50,000 nucleotides of DNA, taken from contig CAJNDS010002690.1 in NCBI GenBank assembly GCA_905221605.1, positions 826,031 to 876,030 of the forward strand. Reading direction: 5' to 3'. Below, piece by piece: positions 21,540 through 31,257 of the stretch (the first letter of the stretch is position 1; every line of letters begins with the position of its first letter). The notes under the pieces are model-generated. The model saw only the letters and a list, made by a program, of their open reading frames with translations, was not told the DNA's origin and did no database searches. The translations under genes and the position numbers were made by a program. The stretch comes from Symbiodinium natans. Lineage: Eukaryota; Sar; Dinophyceae; Suessiales; Symbiodiniaceae.

Positions 21540-22640
21540 TCTCCGAGGAGAAGAAGGCGAAGTGGGAAGCACAAGTGGCCAAATTCCACAAGGCCGCTGG
21601 ACATCCCACGAACCGCAACTTGGCAAAGATCATCAAGGACGCTGGCCATGAAGACTGGAAAGTGCAGGTGGCGCTGAACCACAAGTGTCCGGGATGCCAG
21701 AGCTTGAAGGCAGGAGGCACCAGCTCGGCGCAGATTCCGCCAGCAGCTACGCACGCCATGTACCAGGCCTGGGAAGCTGTTGGTGCCGACGTTGGTGAAT
21801 GGGTTCCCTCTGGCTGTAAGAAGAAGTACAAGTTCGTCCTCTTTATGGACCTGGCTACGAAGCTTCGCGTGGTGCAGCCCTTGTATGAGTACGGCTTCTT
21901 GGAGATGAGGACAGAGACGGCCGATGATGTGCTGAAGGCCTTCTCGGAACGCTGGCTGGGCGCCTTTCCGAAACCCAGGGTGCTCATCCTGGACGCAGCC
22001 AAAACCTTCGCCGCCGACACCGTGCATGACTTCTGCCACAACCTGAATATCATGGCCTCCTTCGTTGCAGAGAAAGAAGCATGGGCACATGGAGCCATGG
22101 AAGCAGGCGTCAAGGACCTGAAGATGACTGCGGCAGCAATCCACATGGAAGATATGGCCCAGGATCCCAGGATTCCAGGATAACCTTGCACCTTGCCACC
22201 TCTGCCTTGAACTCCACGGAGTACACGTCTGGGTACTCGGCTTTCCAATGGGCCTTTGGCAAGGAGTATAGCTTGAACGATGAAGATGTGAGGACCTTCT
22301 CTCTGTCGGAGTACAAGGATGGTTTCGCGGTGACTGCCCGAGAAAACGCTCAGGCAATCGCAGCAAAGACCAGGGCTCGTCGTGTTCTTACCCGACTGGG
22401 GAACACCACCGTTCGACAACCACTTCGGCAATTTCACGCGATGGACTTGGTGAAAATCTGGAGACGCGTGTGGCCCAAGGAGCAATTTCAAGGACCCCGT
22501 GGAGGTCTCAAGAAGTCTGGGCGTCCCCATTGGATTGGACCTGGAAGAGTGGTGTTTAATGAAGTTCTACCTCATCAGGAAGGCGATGATGGCCGACGTC
22601 ACATTGTCTGGGTCCTGATCGGGTCTCAGCTCTTCCGCTG
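21540..22640 (+). pseudogene. int: Integrase
   Basis: GAG-pre-integrase HHCC zinc site (KFHKAAGHPTNRNL...CPGCQS, 21586-21700) followed by an RNase H-fold core with the DDE residues: D in GADVGEW (about 21788), D in LILDAAKTF (about 21992) and E in HGAMEAGVK (about 22100). The frame breaks at 22172 where an 8-bp near-duplication (atcccagg/attccagg) is inserted, giving TAA at 22181. It continues in the next frame as ITLHLATSALNSTEYT and the C-terminal GPGRVVF/RHIVWVLIGSQLFRC region. Confidence 0.88.
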
Positions 22641-22917
22641 CTCAGCACACTCGGTGCGTCCTGTGACCGAGACAGAGAAGTTTGTCTTTGAGACTTCTGG
22701 GGAAGAAGATCCCACGTCTTGGCGGTCTCTGGCCGACGTGCTTCCGCAGCGGGAGTATCAAGATTTGACGGACCAGGTGCCGGACGAGAGTGAGGTGGAA
22801 GCCCCTGATCTGCCTCCCATGCCTGACTCTTCGACTACAGTGGTTCCCGCAAGGAGGCTGGTGCGAAAAACCGCACTGAAACCCTCGAGCGCGAGCAAGG
22901 GGCGTGAGAGACAGAAG

Positions 22918-23040
22918 ATGACTTCCGAACCCTCTAGTACCTCAGCGGCAACTTCGTTCTCTGGTCCCACACGTAATGATGGTCAGATGACTTCCGAACC
23001 ATCTAGTACCTCAGCGGCAACTTCGTTCTCTGGTCCCACA
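22918..23040 (+). repeat. In-frame 69-nt tandem repeat in the IN-RT linker
   Basis: MTSEPSSTSAATSFSGPT occurs twice, starting at 22918 and 22987, an exact 23-codon period. It lies in a Ser/Thr/Pro-rich disordered linker; the two copies differ at very few bases. Confidence 0.9.
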
Positions 23041-23199
23041 GCAAATATTGCTCCAGCATCGGCTTCTTCCACCACCAGTCCAACTACGACCAGTCGACCA
23101 CAGGAACCAAATCCCGTTGACACGACTTCTTCCGCAGCCTTGCCACATGAACCGCCAGAGGTTAATGACTACGAGGAGCCGGATGTTAAACGGGCAAGA

Positions 23200-24321
23200 A
23201 CGCAGCAGAACTGGGTTCAAGAACTTCACACCGCAGAGGAGATGGAAGTTGCTAGCTTGGACATCTACAGCGCCTTCATGGAGACCCACGAGTTTCTGCA
23301 GGTTGAACTGGAGCTGGAAGCCTTCTCCTCTAATAGACAGAGGAAGATGTTCGAGCGGAATCCTGTGGCGTACCTGGTGAAGAAGATGAAAGATGCTGAG
23401 GTATCGGTGAATCGACTTCCTCTACGTGAGCGAGCCTTGTTCGAAAGAGCGAAACTCAAAGAGGTGGACTCCTTCCTGAAGAATGAGGCGGCGCGGCAGT
23501 GCTTGGACAACGAGGAGATCCGCAAGGCCTATGAGTCACGAAGGATTGTTCGGGCTCGATGGGTTTTGACGTGGAAGCTGACCCCTACTGAGGAGTTAGC
23601 TGAGGCCAAGCAAGATGGTGCGACCAACCCCTCGACCGTTTACACATCCGATGGATCCAAGAAGGCCAAAGCTCGAATCGTCTTGTTGGGGTTTGAGCAT
23701 CCGAACCTCCTGGATCCCACGTTCAAGACAGCGAGTCCAGTGCAGTCAACCGTGGGACGCAACCTGCTCTACTCACTGGCTGTGCAGCATCAGTGGGAGA
23801 TTGAGGGTCTGGATTTGGCGACGGCCTTCTTGCAGACGCAAGCCACAGAGGCCGACCAGGAGATCTGGACCTATGGCGTCAAGGAGTTGAGAGAAGCCCT
23901 AGGCATTGGCGAAGAAGGGATCATGAGGATCCTTCGGAACATCTATGGGTCTACGACGGCGCCAAGAGGTCTGTGGCTGGACCTACATAAGACCTTGACA
24001 TCTCTGGGAGGTCAGCCTGTGCTTGGCGAACGATGTCTTTGGATTTTTCTCTTCAAGTTTGAGCTGGATGGCGAGCACCCCAAACTACGTGGCGCAATGG
24101 GCGGTCATGTCGATGATTTTCATCGCGTGGGAGATGGCTCTCCTGAGTGGCTGGAGATCAAGGAGAAGATCAACAAAGCCTATAAATGGGGCATGGCCAA
24201 GGTGAATAACTATCGTCATGCTGGCACCGACATCATGACGCTGAAAGACGATCTTGGCTACATGAAGATTGTGGTGAATCACGACTCACGACTACTATGC
24301 CGAAGGCCTTCCAGACCTTGA
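23200..24321 (+). pseudogene. RT: Reverse transcriptase
   Basis: Copia-type RT: RARWVLTWK, KAKARIVLLGFEH, TASPVQS, motif A LDLATAFLQT (catalytic Asp about 23812), IYGSTTAPRGLW, and motif C GGHVDDF (24105-24116), where His-Val-Asp-Asp replaces the common YVDD. Catalytic aspartates are present. The frame ends at TGA 24319 because of a 7-bp tandem duplication (TCACGAC at 24279 and 24286); sense resumes as YYAEGLPDLDIPPDQ. Confidence 0.92.
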
Positions 24322-25345
24322 CATTCCTCCAGACCAGCTGCGGGTGGACAGGCCCTTGGAACGGAGGGAAGTGGAAGCCTGTCGCACTAGCCTGGGTGCC
24401 TTGCAGTGGTTGGCGATTCAGTCACAGCCTCAAATATGTGCCCGGTGCAATCTTCTCCTCACCGACTTGGTGACGACCGCGATGATGAGCGTGGCCCGAG
24501 AGATTCAAGAAGTGATCATGGAGGTGCGCCGTGAACCCTTTTCCCTGGTGTTCGCTAAGTTCCACCTGGCGAAGCATTGGTCCGATGTAGTGGTGATCAC
24601 GATGGGCGACCAGGCGCACTCCAATCGTCCAAAGGGCGACAGCACCGGCGGCATGATCACGCTGTTGGCCGGTCCTGAAAGTGCTCAGGGACAAGTTTGT
24701 GCGATGAGCATCATTGCATGGAGGACCTGGAAGCTAAAAAGGAAGGCGATTGGAAGCAACGATGCAGAGGTCCAAGCCATGCTGGAATCGGAGGACCAGA
24801 ACTTCAGAACTCGACTGTTGTGGGCCGAGATCCATGGTGCTGGTGGCTTCGATTCGGAACGTGCCCTACGCAAAGATTGGGTGGAAGCCGAGGAGCAGAT
24901 CGCGATGAGGGTGAAGGGCATCCTTTGCACCGACAGCAAAGGAGGCTACGACGCAGTGGAGCTGAATGAGAGCCCCCTTCTGGGCTTGAGCAACATGCGA
25001 GCAGCCCTCCAAGCGTTCCAGTTGAGGGACAACCTCCGTCGCACTGGTGGAGAGCTACGTTGGGTGGCCTCGGATGTCGACCTCGGCGATGCTCTGACGA
25101 AGAAGCGACCCGATTGTCGGACTGGCCTCCTGAAGTTCCTCCGCTCAGGCCGCTGGTGTATAAAGTTCGATCCTAACTTCGTGTCAGCTAAAAAGAACAA
25201 GAAAGCTGGCCGAAGCGCAGTCGCAACTGTAGACGAGTCCCTTGGTCTCGGATGTGCACAACTGACTTCTTTTGGGGGTGGTGCGAATTGTGAAGCCTTG
25301 ATGTGTCAGTTCATGTATCAGTTGTGCGCAACCCACGATGTATAG
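24294..25345 (+). pseudogene. RH: RT thumb and RNase H; reads into 3' LTR
   Basis: Continues after the 7-bp duplication with TSLGALQWLAIQSQP (RT end). RNase H follows: MGDQAHSNRPKGDSTGG, SNDAEVQAMLESED, CTDSKGGYDAV and WVASDVDLGDALTKK carry the acidic residues and the ADxLTK-like ending of copia RNase H. The last 21 residues before TAG (25343-25345) are encoded by the 3' LTR, so the LTR doubles as the pol C-terminus. Confidence 0.9.
25274..25281 (+). promoter_or_regulatory. Polypurine tract
   Basis: GGGGGTGG ends exactly where the 3' LTR begins, the expected place for plus-strand priming. It also codes for GGG near the pol C-terminus. One T interrupts the purines. Confidence 0.7.
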
Positions 25346-25529
25346 GCTTAGACCAAGGGGCCCCTTTTTCTAGGCAGGTTCTGACGGCTACCTGAGCCAC
25401 GGACGGCGCGCTTGTGCGCCACGAGAAAACCAGTGCTGTGTGCACTTACGTGAGAGAGAGATAGCTGGACCCCACAACAACCTCACGAGTCAGAGCCCAA
25501 CATTACGTTACCTGCTGCTACCCGCTGCA
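25282..25529 (+). repeat. 3' LTR (248 bp)
   Basis: Same sequence as 16275-16522 by eye, TG...CA ends, followed by the GACTC duplication. Identity indicates recent insertion or gene conversion. Confidence 0.95.
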
Positions 25530-25534
25530 GACTC
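25530..25534. repeat. Target-site duplication, right
   Basis: GACTC, matching 16270-16274. Confidence 0.92.
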
Positions 25535-26010
25535 CAAACGCCTCTGCGGTTTAGGGTTTTTTGGGCCGGGTTGAAAGGATGCTTTGTCCCCAGCCAAACC
25601 CTCCCCAACTGCCCAGGGCGGAGACGTCCTTCAACTCCGACAAGACCAGCTGGGAAAGGCCGAAGATCACGCAATTTCGGAGTTCTCCCTAAGCCTTAGA
25701 CCCGAAGAGGGGTGGGGCGTGTCCTCACGCTACTGCGTTCAGCCAAAGCTAAACCCCAAACCCTATCAACGCTGCTGTCAAAGCCCCCAAGGTGGTCCCC
25801 CCCCCCCCCCCCCCCCAAGTCCCCAAAAGAAACTCAAGGCCCCCAAACGGTTTAATTAGGCGGGGTTCGGGTTTAGGGTTTAGGGTTTTAGGGTTTTAGG
25901 GTTTAGGGTTTTAGGGTTTTAGGGTTTTAGGGTTTTAGGGTTTTAGGGTTTTAGGGTTTTAGGGTTTTAGGGTTTTAGGGTTTTAGGGTTTTAGGTTTTC
26001 AGGGTTTTAG
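25535..26010. repeat. Spacer with (GGGTTTTA)n octamer array
   Basis: A possible exon island (about 25617-25690), an 18-nt C tract near 25799, then from about 25870 an array dominated by the octamer TTTTAGGG, a one-T expansion of the telomeric unit. Confidence 0.75.
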
Positions 26011-26094
26011 GCTGCCCTCATGTTGGAGAGGGTGTTGGATCTCTTTACACAGCCACTGAACACGATGCGTACCCTGCTGTCCTATGTTTCCAGG
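26011..26094 (+). CDS. Gene 2 candidate exon (28 codons)
   Basis: Starts directly after a telomeric TTTTAG that would serve as acceptor and ends AGG|GTTCCC, phase 0 both ends. The product AALMLERVLDLFTQPLNTMR... is helical. Not recognised. Confidence 0.4.
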
Positions 26095-26697
26095 GTTCCC
26101 ACAACCTTTACATTATTTCCTTCGACCACCCCCGCGCCTAAGCCATCGAAAATTCCGCCGAAAAATGTGGGCGCCGTCTTGCATTTTTCGGACGACAGGT
26201 AATTCGGGATACTTCGCCGGCTCTCCACAGGTACTCGACAAGACTCACTGCGAAAACACTCTGGGAGGGGGCACTCCACATCCACTCTTAGGGTTCAGGG
26301 TTTAGGGTTTACCTTGCGAGACACTCTTCAGGGTTCTAAGGCGGATGGGAGACACAGCAGCAATCGCGACGGAGAGAATGGGAGATATTCCACACCCAGG
26401 ATGGAGAGCAGTACGCCCAATCCCTAAACCCTAAATCCGAAGTGCTAAACACTGCTGAAACCCCAAACCCAAACCCTATCCCCCAACCCTAGACCCTAAA
26501 CCCTGAACCCTAAACCATATACCCTAAACCCCAAGCCCTACCCCTAAACACCAGACCCAAAACCATATACCCTCAACACTAAATCCGAAGTCAACCCATA
26601 ACCCTACCGCTAAACCCTAAACCCTAGCCCTAAACCCTAAATCCTAAACCCTAAACCCTAAGCCCGAATTCAACCCGCAACAATCCTCAAAGAGCAG

Positions 26698-26772
26698 GCG
26701 CTCGGAGCCTGGAGATGTGCCCAGCTTGCGTGGGAGCTGGTACGACTGGCAATGGCGGCAGCCTCGGTGCAG
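26698..26772 (+). CDS. Gene 2 candidate exon (25 codons)
   Basis: AGAGCAG acceptor, GTGCAG|GTTGTT donor, phase 0 both ends. The product (ALGAWRCAQLAWELVRLAMA...) is a hydrophobic, Ala/Leu-rich helix. CCCTAAA lies upstream and TTTAGGG begins 9 nt after the donor, the same context as the exons of the two recognised genes. Confidence 0.5.
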
Positions 26773-26965
26773 GTTGTTCAGGGTTTAGGGTTTAGGGTTT
26801 AGGGTTTAGGGTTCATTCCTGTGGCCTTGGGGTCGGCCAAGAAAACAAACCTTTGTTACCGGCTTTGTAGATTTCATGGGGTTTACCGGGTTCATAGGGT
26901 ACCTTGTAGGGAAGTCTATAGGGTAATTTATAGGGTTTATGGGGTTGACAGGATTTTTTCAGGGT

Positions 26966-27072
26966 TTGGGGGATGTCCCCCCAATATATTAGCAGCCCTT
27001 AATATAGGGTTTATAGTACCTTTATCATAGTGCTACTTCGGGACTGTTAGTAGTATAGGGGGGACATCCCAA
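26966..27072. repeat. Family A fold-back repeat
   Basis: TTGGGGGATGTCCCCCC...TTAGCAGCCCTTAATAGGG-like left arm and GGGACTGTTAGTA...GGGGGGACATCCCAA right arm; 107 bp. Confidence 0.7.
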
Positions 27073-27359
27073 CCTACTCTAGGGGCCCGAATAGTTCGAA
27101 TAGGGGTCTTAGGGGGTTCTATGGTATAATTACAAAGGGACCATAATGGCATATTATTCGTAATAATTCCGACCCCTATATTACCCCAAACCCCTAAACC
27201 CTAAAACGGGCGAACATCCAAACCTACAGGACTAAAGGGCTTTGAGGTTAGCTTTCTGCACCCTGGCAAAGGCGAAGCCAGCAGCCCAAGGCCATCAACG
27301 CCCCAAATGGCCAAACTTTAAACCCCTAAATCCTAAACACTGAACCCTAAACCCTAAAC

Positions 27360-27360
27360 C

Positions 27361-27406
<46 letters not shown>

Positions 27407-27475
27407 ACCCTAAACCCTAAACCCTAAACCCTAAACCCTAAGCCCTAAGCCCTAAGCCCTAAGCCCTAGCCTCGC
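27360..27475. repeat. (CAACCCT)n, CCCTAAA and (CCCTAAG)n sub-arrays
   Basis: Seven or so CAACCCT units pass into CCCTAAA and then CCCTAAG units: three heptamer variants, each homogenised over a short block. Confidence 0.8.
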
Positions 27476-28064
27476 CTTGAATGGTATGGTCTGTCCCCCC
27501 CCCCACCATTCCGGACACCTGGATCCAGGAGACCTTTGAACCTTAGAACCTTCGGCCTACAGATTCCATCTCGCACCCGCGTTGTGAGGGTTTAGGGTTT
27601 AGGATTAGGGTTTAGGGTTTAGAGTTTAGGGTTTGGGGTTGAGGGTTCAGGGTTCCGGGGGAGTTTGGGCTTTTGGAACGTTTGGGCTTTGGTTCGTGGG
27701 TTGGTGCTTTGTGGAATGCGGTAGTCTAGGGGAGGGTGCTTAGGACTTGTAGGGTTGAAGCCTTTCTAAGGCCCCTCGAAGTTTCAGCGTGAAGCGTCAT
27801 GCCCCGCAGAACCCTGGCCCTAGCAAAGCATCCAAACCCCAAAACTCTTGAGTGATTTAGGGTTGTGTGTTTTTCTGTGTAGGGATCAAGGAATCCACTC
27901 CTCAACCTAACCCCCAAACCCTAAACCCCTAACCCCTAACCCCTAAACCCTAAACCCTAAACCCTAAAACCCGAAACCCTAAACCCTAAACCCTAAAAAC
28001 CCTAAACCCTAAAAACCCTAAACCCTCAACTTCAAGGGCTTGTCCGCAAACAAAACCCTCGCAG

Positions 28065-28077
28065 GTCAGACCGCTGG
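28065..28077 (+). CDS. Gene 2, tentative micro-exon
   Basis: After CTCGCAG; VRPL plus one base up to a GA dinucleotide gives the phase needed for the exon at 29049. The surrounding island (to about 28125) is open in two frames, so the boundary is weak. Confidence 0.2.
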
Positions 28078-28205
28078 GATTGGCGACAGGGCCGGTGGGG
28101 AGACTGGTACCAGGCCAGAAGCCGGCTTAGGGTTGAGGGTTTAGGGTTTAGGGTTGAGGGTTTTAGGGGTTTAGGGTTGAGGGTTGAGGGTTTAGGGACA
28201 AAGGG

Positions 28206-28287
28206 TTGGGACGTTCCCCCTTGTACTAACAAATAGGGGTTCTGGTACCCCCTATGATAATCCCTAGCAAGGGCTGTTAGTATAGGG
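28206..28287. repeat. Family A fold-back repeat, right end truncated
   Basis: TTGGGACGTTCCCCCTTGTA and TACTAACA, then CTGGTACCCCCTATGATAATCC and AAGGGCTGTTAGTATAGGG. The outer part of the right arm is replaced by telomeric sequence. Confidence 0.65.
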
Positions 28288-29048
28288 TTGAGGGTGTAGG
28301 GCTTAGGGTTTCTGTGGACTTGTTGACATTGTAGCATATGGGCAGTTCTCTAACATATGTGTGTTATAGCTGTTTGTTCTGCCCCCAAAAGGGCCCCCAT
28401 TTTAAAGAACTCCCCATGGTGCACTGTGAATGCGTCTAAGACTTGGACCCGAGGCCCTAAACCAAAGGGTTTCGCTGGAAGCCCTAAACTCTGAGCCATC
28501 TGCCGTGGTTCATGTACGAGGGTGTAATGTTCAATGCTTAGAGATTTTGGGCCCTAAGCCCTAAACCCTAGTTTTATAAAACGGTTTTGTTGCAAGGTTT
28601 TGTTCCAAGCACTTCGAGGCTCAATCTTTCCTGATGGGCGTTTCCAAGAAAAACTGCATGTAAGCGTTATCTCCCTTACGAGACCCCCCACCCACCCAAC
28701 CAACAAAAACAAACAACATATTTGGAAACCCCATATTAGGCATAGAGTTCACATAAGTGATACTGTTGCATGTAGATATGGTTCGTATGAAACATTTGTG
28801 AATGTCTATCTGGGTGGTAGAAGGCAGATTAATTGTTAATGGTTTCTGGCACTTTCTTCTTTCCTTTTTAAACAAAGATATCCGAAACTAGGTCCCCCCG
28901 TCCCCCCAACCCAACTATCAACCCTGAAAGGGTTACATAAGGGTTTAGGGTGTTTTAAGGTTAACGCCGTCTATACCCTCAACCCTAAAGCCTAGCTAAA
29001 CCCTAAATTGTCTGCATCTCTCAACTGACTGCCTTTGCGACGCTGCAG

Positions 29049-29088
29049 GGCAATTCCTGGTGGCATCGACCCTATTGGGGATCGTAGG
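29049..29088 (+). CDS. Gene 2 candidate exon: QFLVASTLLGIVG
   Basis: After CGCTGCAG. Read in the phase that joins a GA donor at 29089 to the exon at 29811, it gives QFLVASTLLGIVG followed by AIMGVLPRMMA, a good transmembrane helix. The fit across two islands is why I list it. Confidence 0.42.
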
Positions 29089-29360
29089 ACGCCGAAGGTC
29101 CGTACTCAGGGTGGTCCGAAGAGAGCTCCCCAGTTTCCCGAAACCCAAGGACCCCTAACCCGGTTGCCCAGTGTTCCCTTCAGTTTCCGAAAAGGCCTTG
29201 CCATTCAGTAGATCGCATACGTCCCACAACCTCGATTACACCCCACTGCGAACTGTAGGTACAGAAGTAGGGTCCGGGCGCATCGAGGGTTTGTTCGCGG
29301 TTCAGTTGGAATAGGGTTCCAAGTGAACACTGCGGATATGATAAAAAGGGTTTAAATTTC

Positions 29361-29462
29361 TGTTAGTGGTGAGTGTATATACGGTTCCTTTTTAATATTG
29401 GTCAGTGTATATATTGGGTGTCCTTTTGGGGGGTACAAGAGATACACGCCTACTTCATATAG
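29361..29462. repeat. Family C dispersed repeat
   Basis: GGTGAGTGTATATA, TTTTAATATTGGT, GGGTGTCCTTTTGG and ACTTCATATAG appear in the same order as in 48629-48724. Confidence 0.65.
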
Positions 29463-29810
29463 CTAACACGTGCATGTTCTTATCCCGAACACTAACCCCT
29501 AAACCCCATAAAGCCTAAACCCTAAACCCTAAGGACCACCCTGTGGACCCTCCGCCAGCTTGATGTCGTTTAGGGTGTACATACTAGTCCGATGTGACTG
29601 CAGACGCCTCTGACTCTTTTAAGCGACGGGAACAACAGCCACTGTACATTGTGCTCCTTTTGGGGTTCCTAGCATGACACCTGAACCCTAAACCCTAAAC
29701 CCTAACCCCTAAACCCAAAACCCTGCCACCCTAAACCCTAAACCCCCTAAACCCCAAACGCTAAACCCAAAACCCCCAACCGAGTCGAATACCTAGGGCA
29801 CCCTTACAAG

Positions 29811-29852
29811 GGGCCATCATGGGAGTACTGCCTCGCATGATGGCCAGGTTCT
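29811..29852 (+). CDS. Gene 2 candidate exon: AIMGVLPRMMA
   Basis: After TTACAAG; a GT donor at 29853 is one option. It continues the hydrophobic stretch from 29049. CCCTAAA-type repeats precede it and a long TTTAGGG array follows from 29880. Downstream exons not found. Confidence 0.42.
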
Positions 29853-31182
29853 CGGGGATCACGCAGTTCAGTCAACCGCTTTAGGGTTTAGGGTTTAGGG
29901 TTTAGGGTTTAGGGTTTAGGGTTTAGGGTTTAGGGTTTAGGGATCCTTTTGTAAGTCAAGTCTTCCGGGTGTCGTGCGCGGCGCGCCTTTAACATCCATT
30001 GCCGGGCTTTAAATTCCTAAACCATAAACCCTAAAATAAGCTCCCGCCTATTAAAACCATATAAGAAAACCCGTGGACGGTATAAAGAGGGACAAAACTG
30101 GCTTCGACTGTTCAGGGGGGAGGGCGGGGGGACTAAGTAGGGTGCAACATGAACTCAAAATCTAGTTAGTGATCCCCTCGCCCCTGATGTAAGAACCTAG
30201 TCTTACAGTGTTGATTTAGGGTCTAGGGTTTAGGGTTTAGGAGTTCAGGGCTTCGGCTTGTCAATGAAGCAATGGGAAGGTTGCAGCTTGAAGCTTCGAG
30301 CCCTCTGAACAACATTCCTGAACATGATCCCTGTAAACACATATAGAGGCAAACATAGATCACATCCCACAACCTTACCAAACCCTAAACCCAAAAGCTC
30401 CCCTTATTCGAGTTCCTCTAACCTTAGGGCTCCAAGTATACAAATAGTACCTACCTTGGGGTCGAAAGTCTGCAATTAGTACCTACGTTGGGCTATTCGG
30501 AGCCTAAGGGTAAACCCACCCTAAGGGTCCATGTACCTCATTATTATATACTTGGGCCCCAAAGTCCCTATATAGGAAGTACTTTAAGGCCTAAGTATTC
30601 AATATTTAGGTACCTGGACCCTTAGGGCCACTCTGGCAGGAGCTGCTTTAATGCAACAAGCCCGAAACACCTTCATCCTAAAAGCCCTAAGCCACGTACG
30701 TCAGCCCCGGGCCTATGCCCAAAAATCCAAACCCTAAGCCCTAAACCCCAGACCCTAAACCCTAAACCCTAAACCCTAAACCCTAAACCCTAAACCAACC
30801 ATGTAACCCTAAACCCTAAACACTAAACTCCTGGACCCTAACTTGAATTCATCCCGGAAGGCCTCAGTGCCTGAACCCTGAACCATTAAACCCTACCTCC
30901 TACACCCTAAACTCCAAGCTCCTAAACCCTAGCCCTAAACCCTAAACCCTAAACCCTAAACCCTAAACCCTAAACCCTAAACCCTAAACCCTAAACCCTA
31001 AACCCTAAACCCTACATGACCTGAAGGGTCCGTCAATTCAGGGCCCAACCTTCTTACCTTAGCCCTAAACCCTAAACCCTAAAGCACCTCAAGGGTCCCA
31101 GAATTCAGGGCCCAACCTAAACCCTAAACCCTAAACCCTAAACCCTAAACCCTAAACCCCTTAACTTACCTTAAACAAAAAC
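29853..31182. other. Spacer between gene 2 and the actin-like gene
   Basis: Telomeric arrays (29880-29941, 30745-30793, 30923-31013, 31117-31160), a family I fold-back, and islands not assignable to genes. An exon-like island near 30246-30283 could extend gene 2. Confidence 0.5.
30519..30627. repeat. Family I fold-back repeat
   Basis: Bounded by CCCTAAGGGTCCATGTACC and GGTACCTGGACCCTTAGGG (one mismatch in 19), with CTATATAGGAAGTACTTTAA inside. The right half recurs at 36802-36858. Confidence 0.7.
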
Positions 31183-31257
31183 ATGGCGGACCGGCGGGGG
31201 GAGCCCATAGTGATGGACTGCGGCGGCGGGCAGTGCCTCTCGGTCGCGCTTGAGGGG
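31183..31257 (+). CDS. Actin-like gene, first exon with ATG
   Basis: MADRRGEPIVMDCGGGQCLS aligns with the actin N-terminus (VVDNGSGMCKAGF, phosphate loop 1). Probable GC donor at 31258, leaving phase 0, which suits 33921. That direct join would lack about four residues compared with actin (the DDAPR region), so a small exon between may be missing; an island at 32394-32440 is a candidate. Confidence 0.7.

Larger units (their letters stand above)
16275..25529 (+). mobile_element. Ty1/copia-type LTR retrotransposon, complete but disabled
   Basis: Two 248-bp LTRs (TG...CA), GACTC target duplication, primer-binding site abutting the 5' LTR and a G-rich polypurine tract abutting the 3' LTR. Order is gag, zinc knuckle, protease, extra domains, integrase, reverse transcriptase, RNase H; integrase before RT identifies copia (Pseudoviridae-like). 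At 9.26 kb it is nearly twice the length of classic plant copia elements because of extra domains between protease and integrase. Lesions: 93-bp inversion with frame change (17397-17489), a 234-bp element insertion (18817), a 1-nt deletion near 19868, TGA at 20213, an 8-bp insertion near 22172 and a 7-bp duplication at 24279. The parental polyprotein was probably one long frame. Confidence 0.95.

Noticed and set aside
21227-22530. Large minus-strand frames opposite integrase
   Set aside because: Antisense shadows of a GC-balanced coding region; no family motifs, while the plus strand has clear integrase residues.
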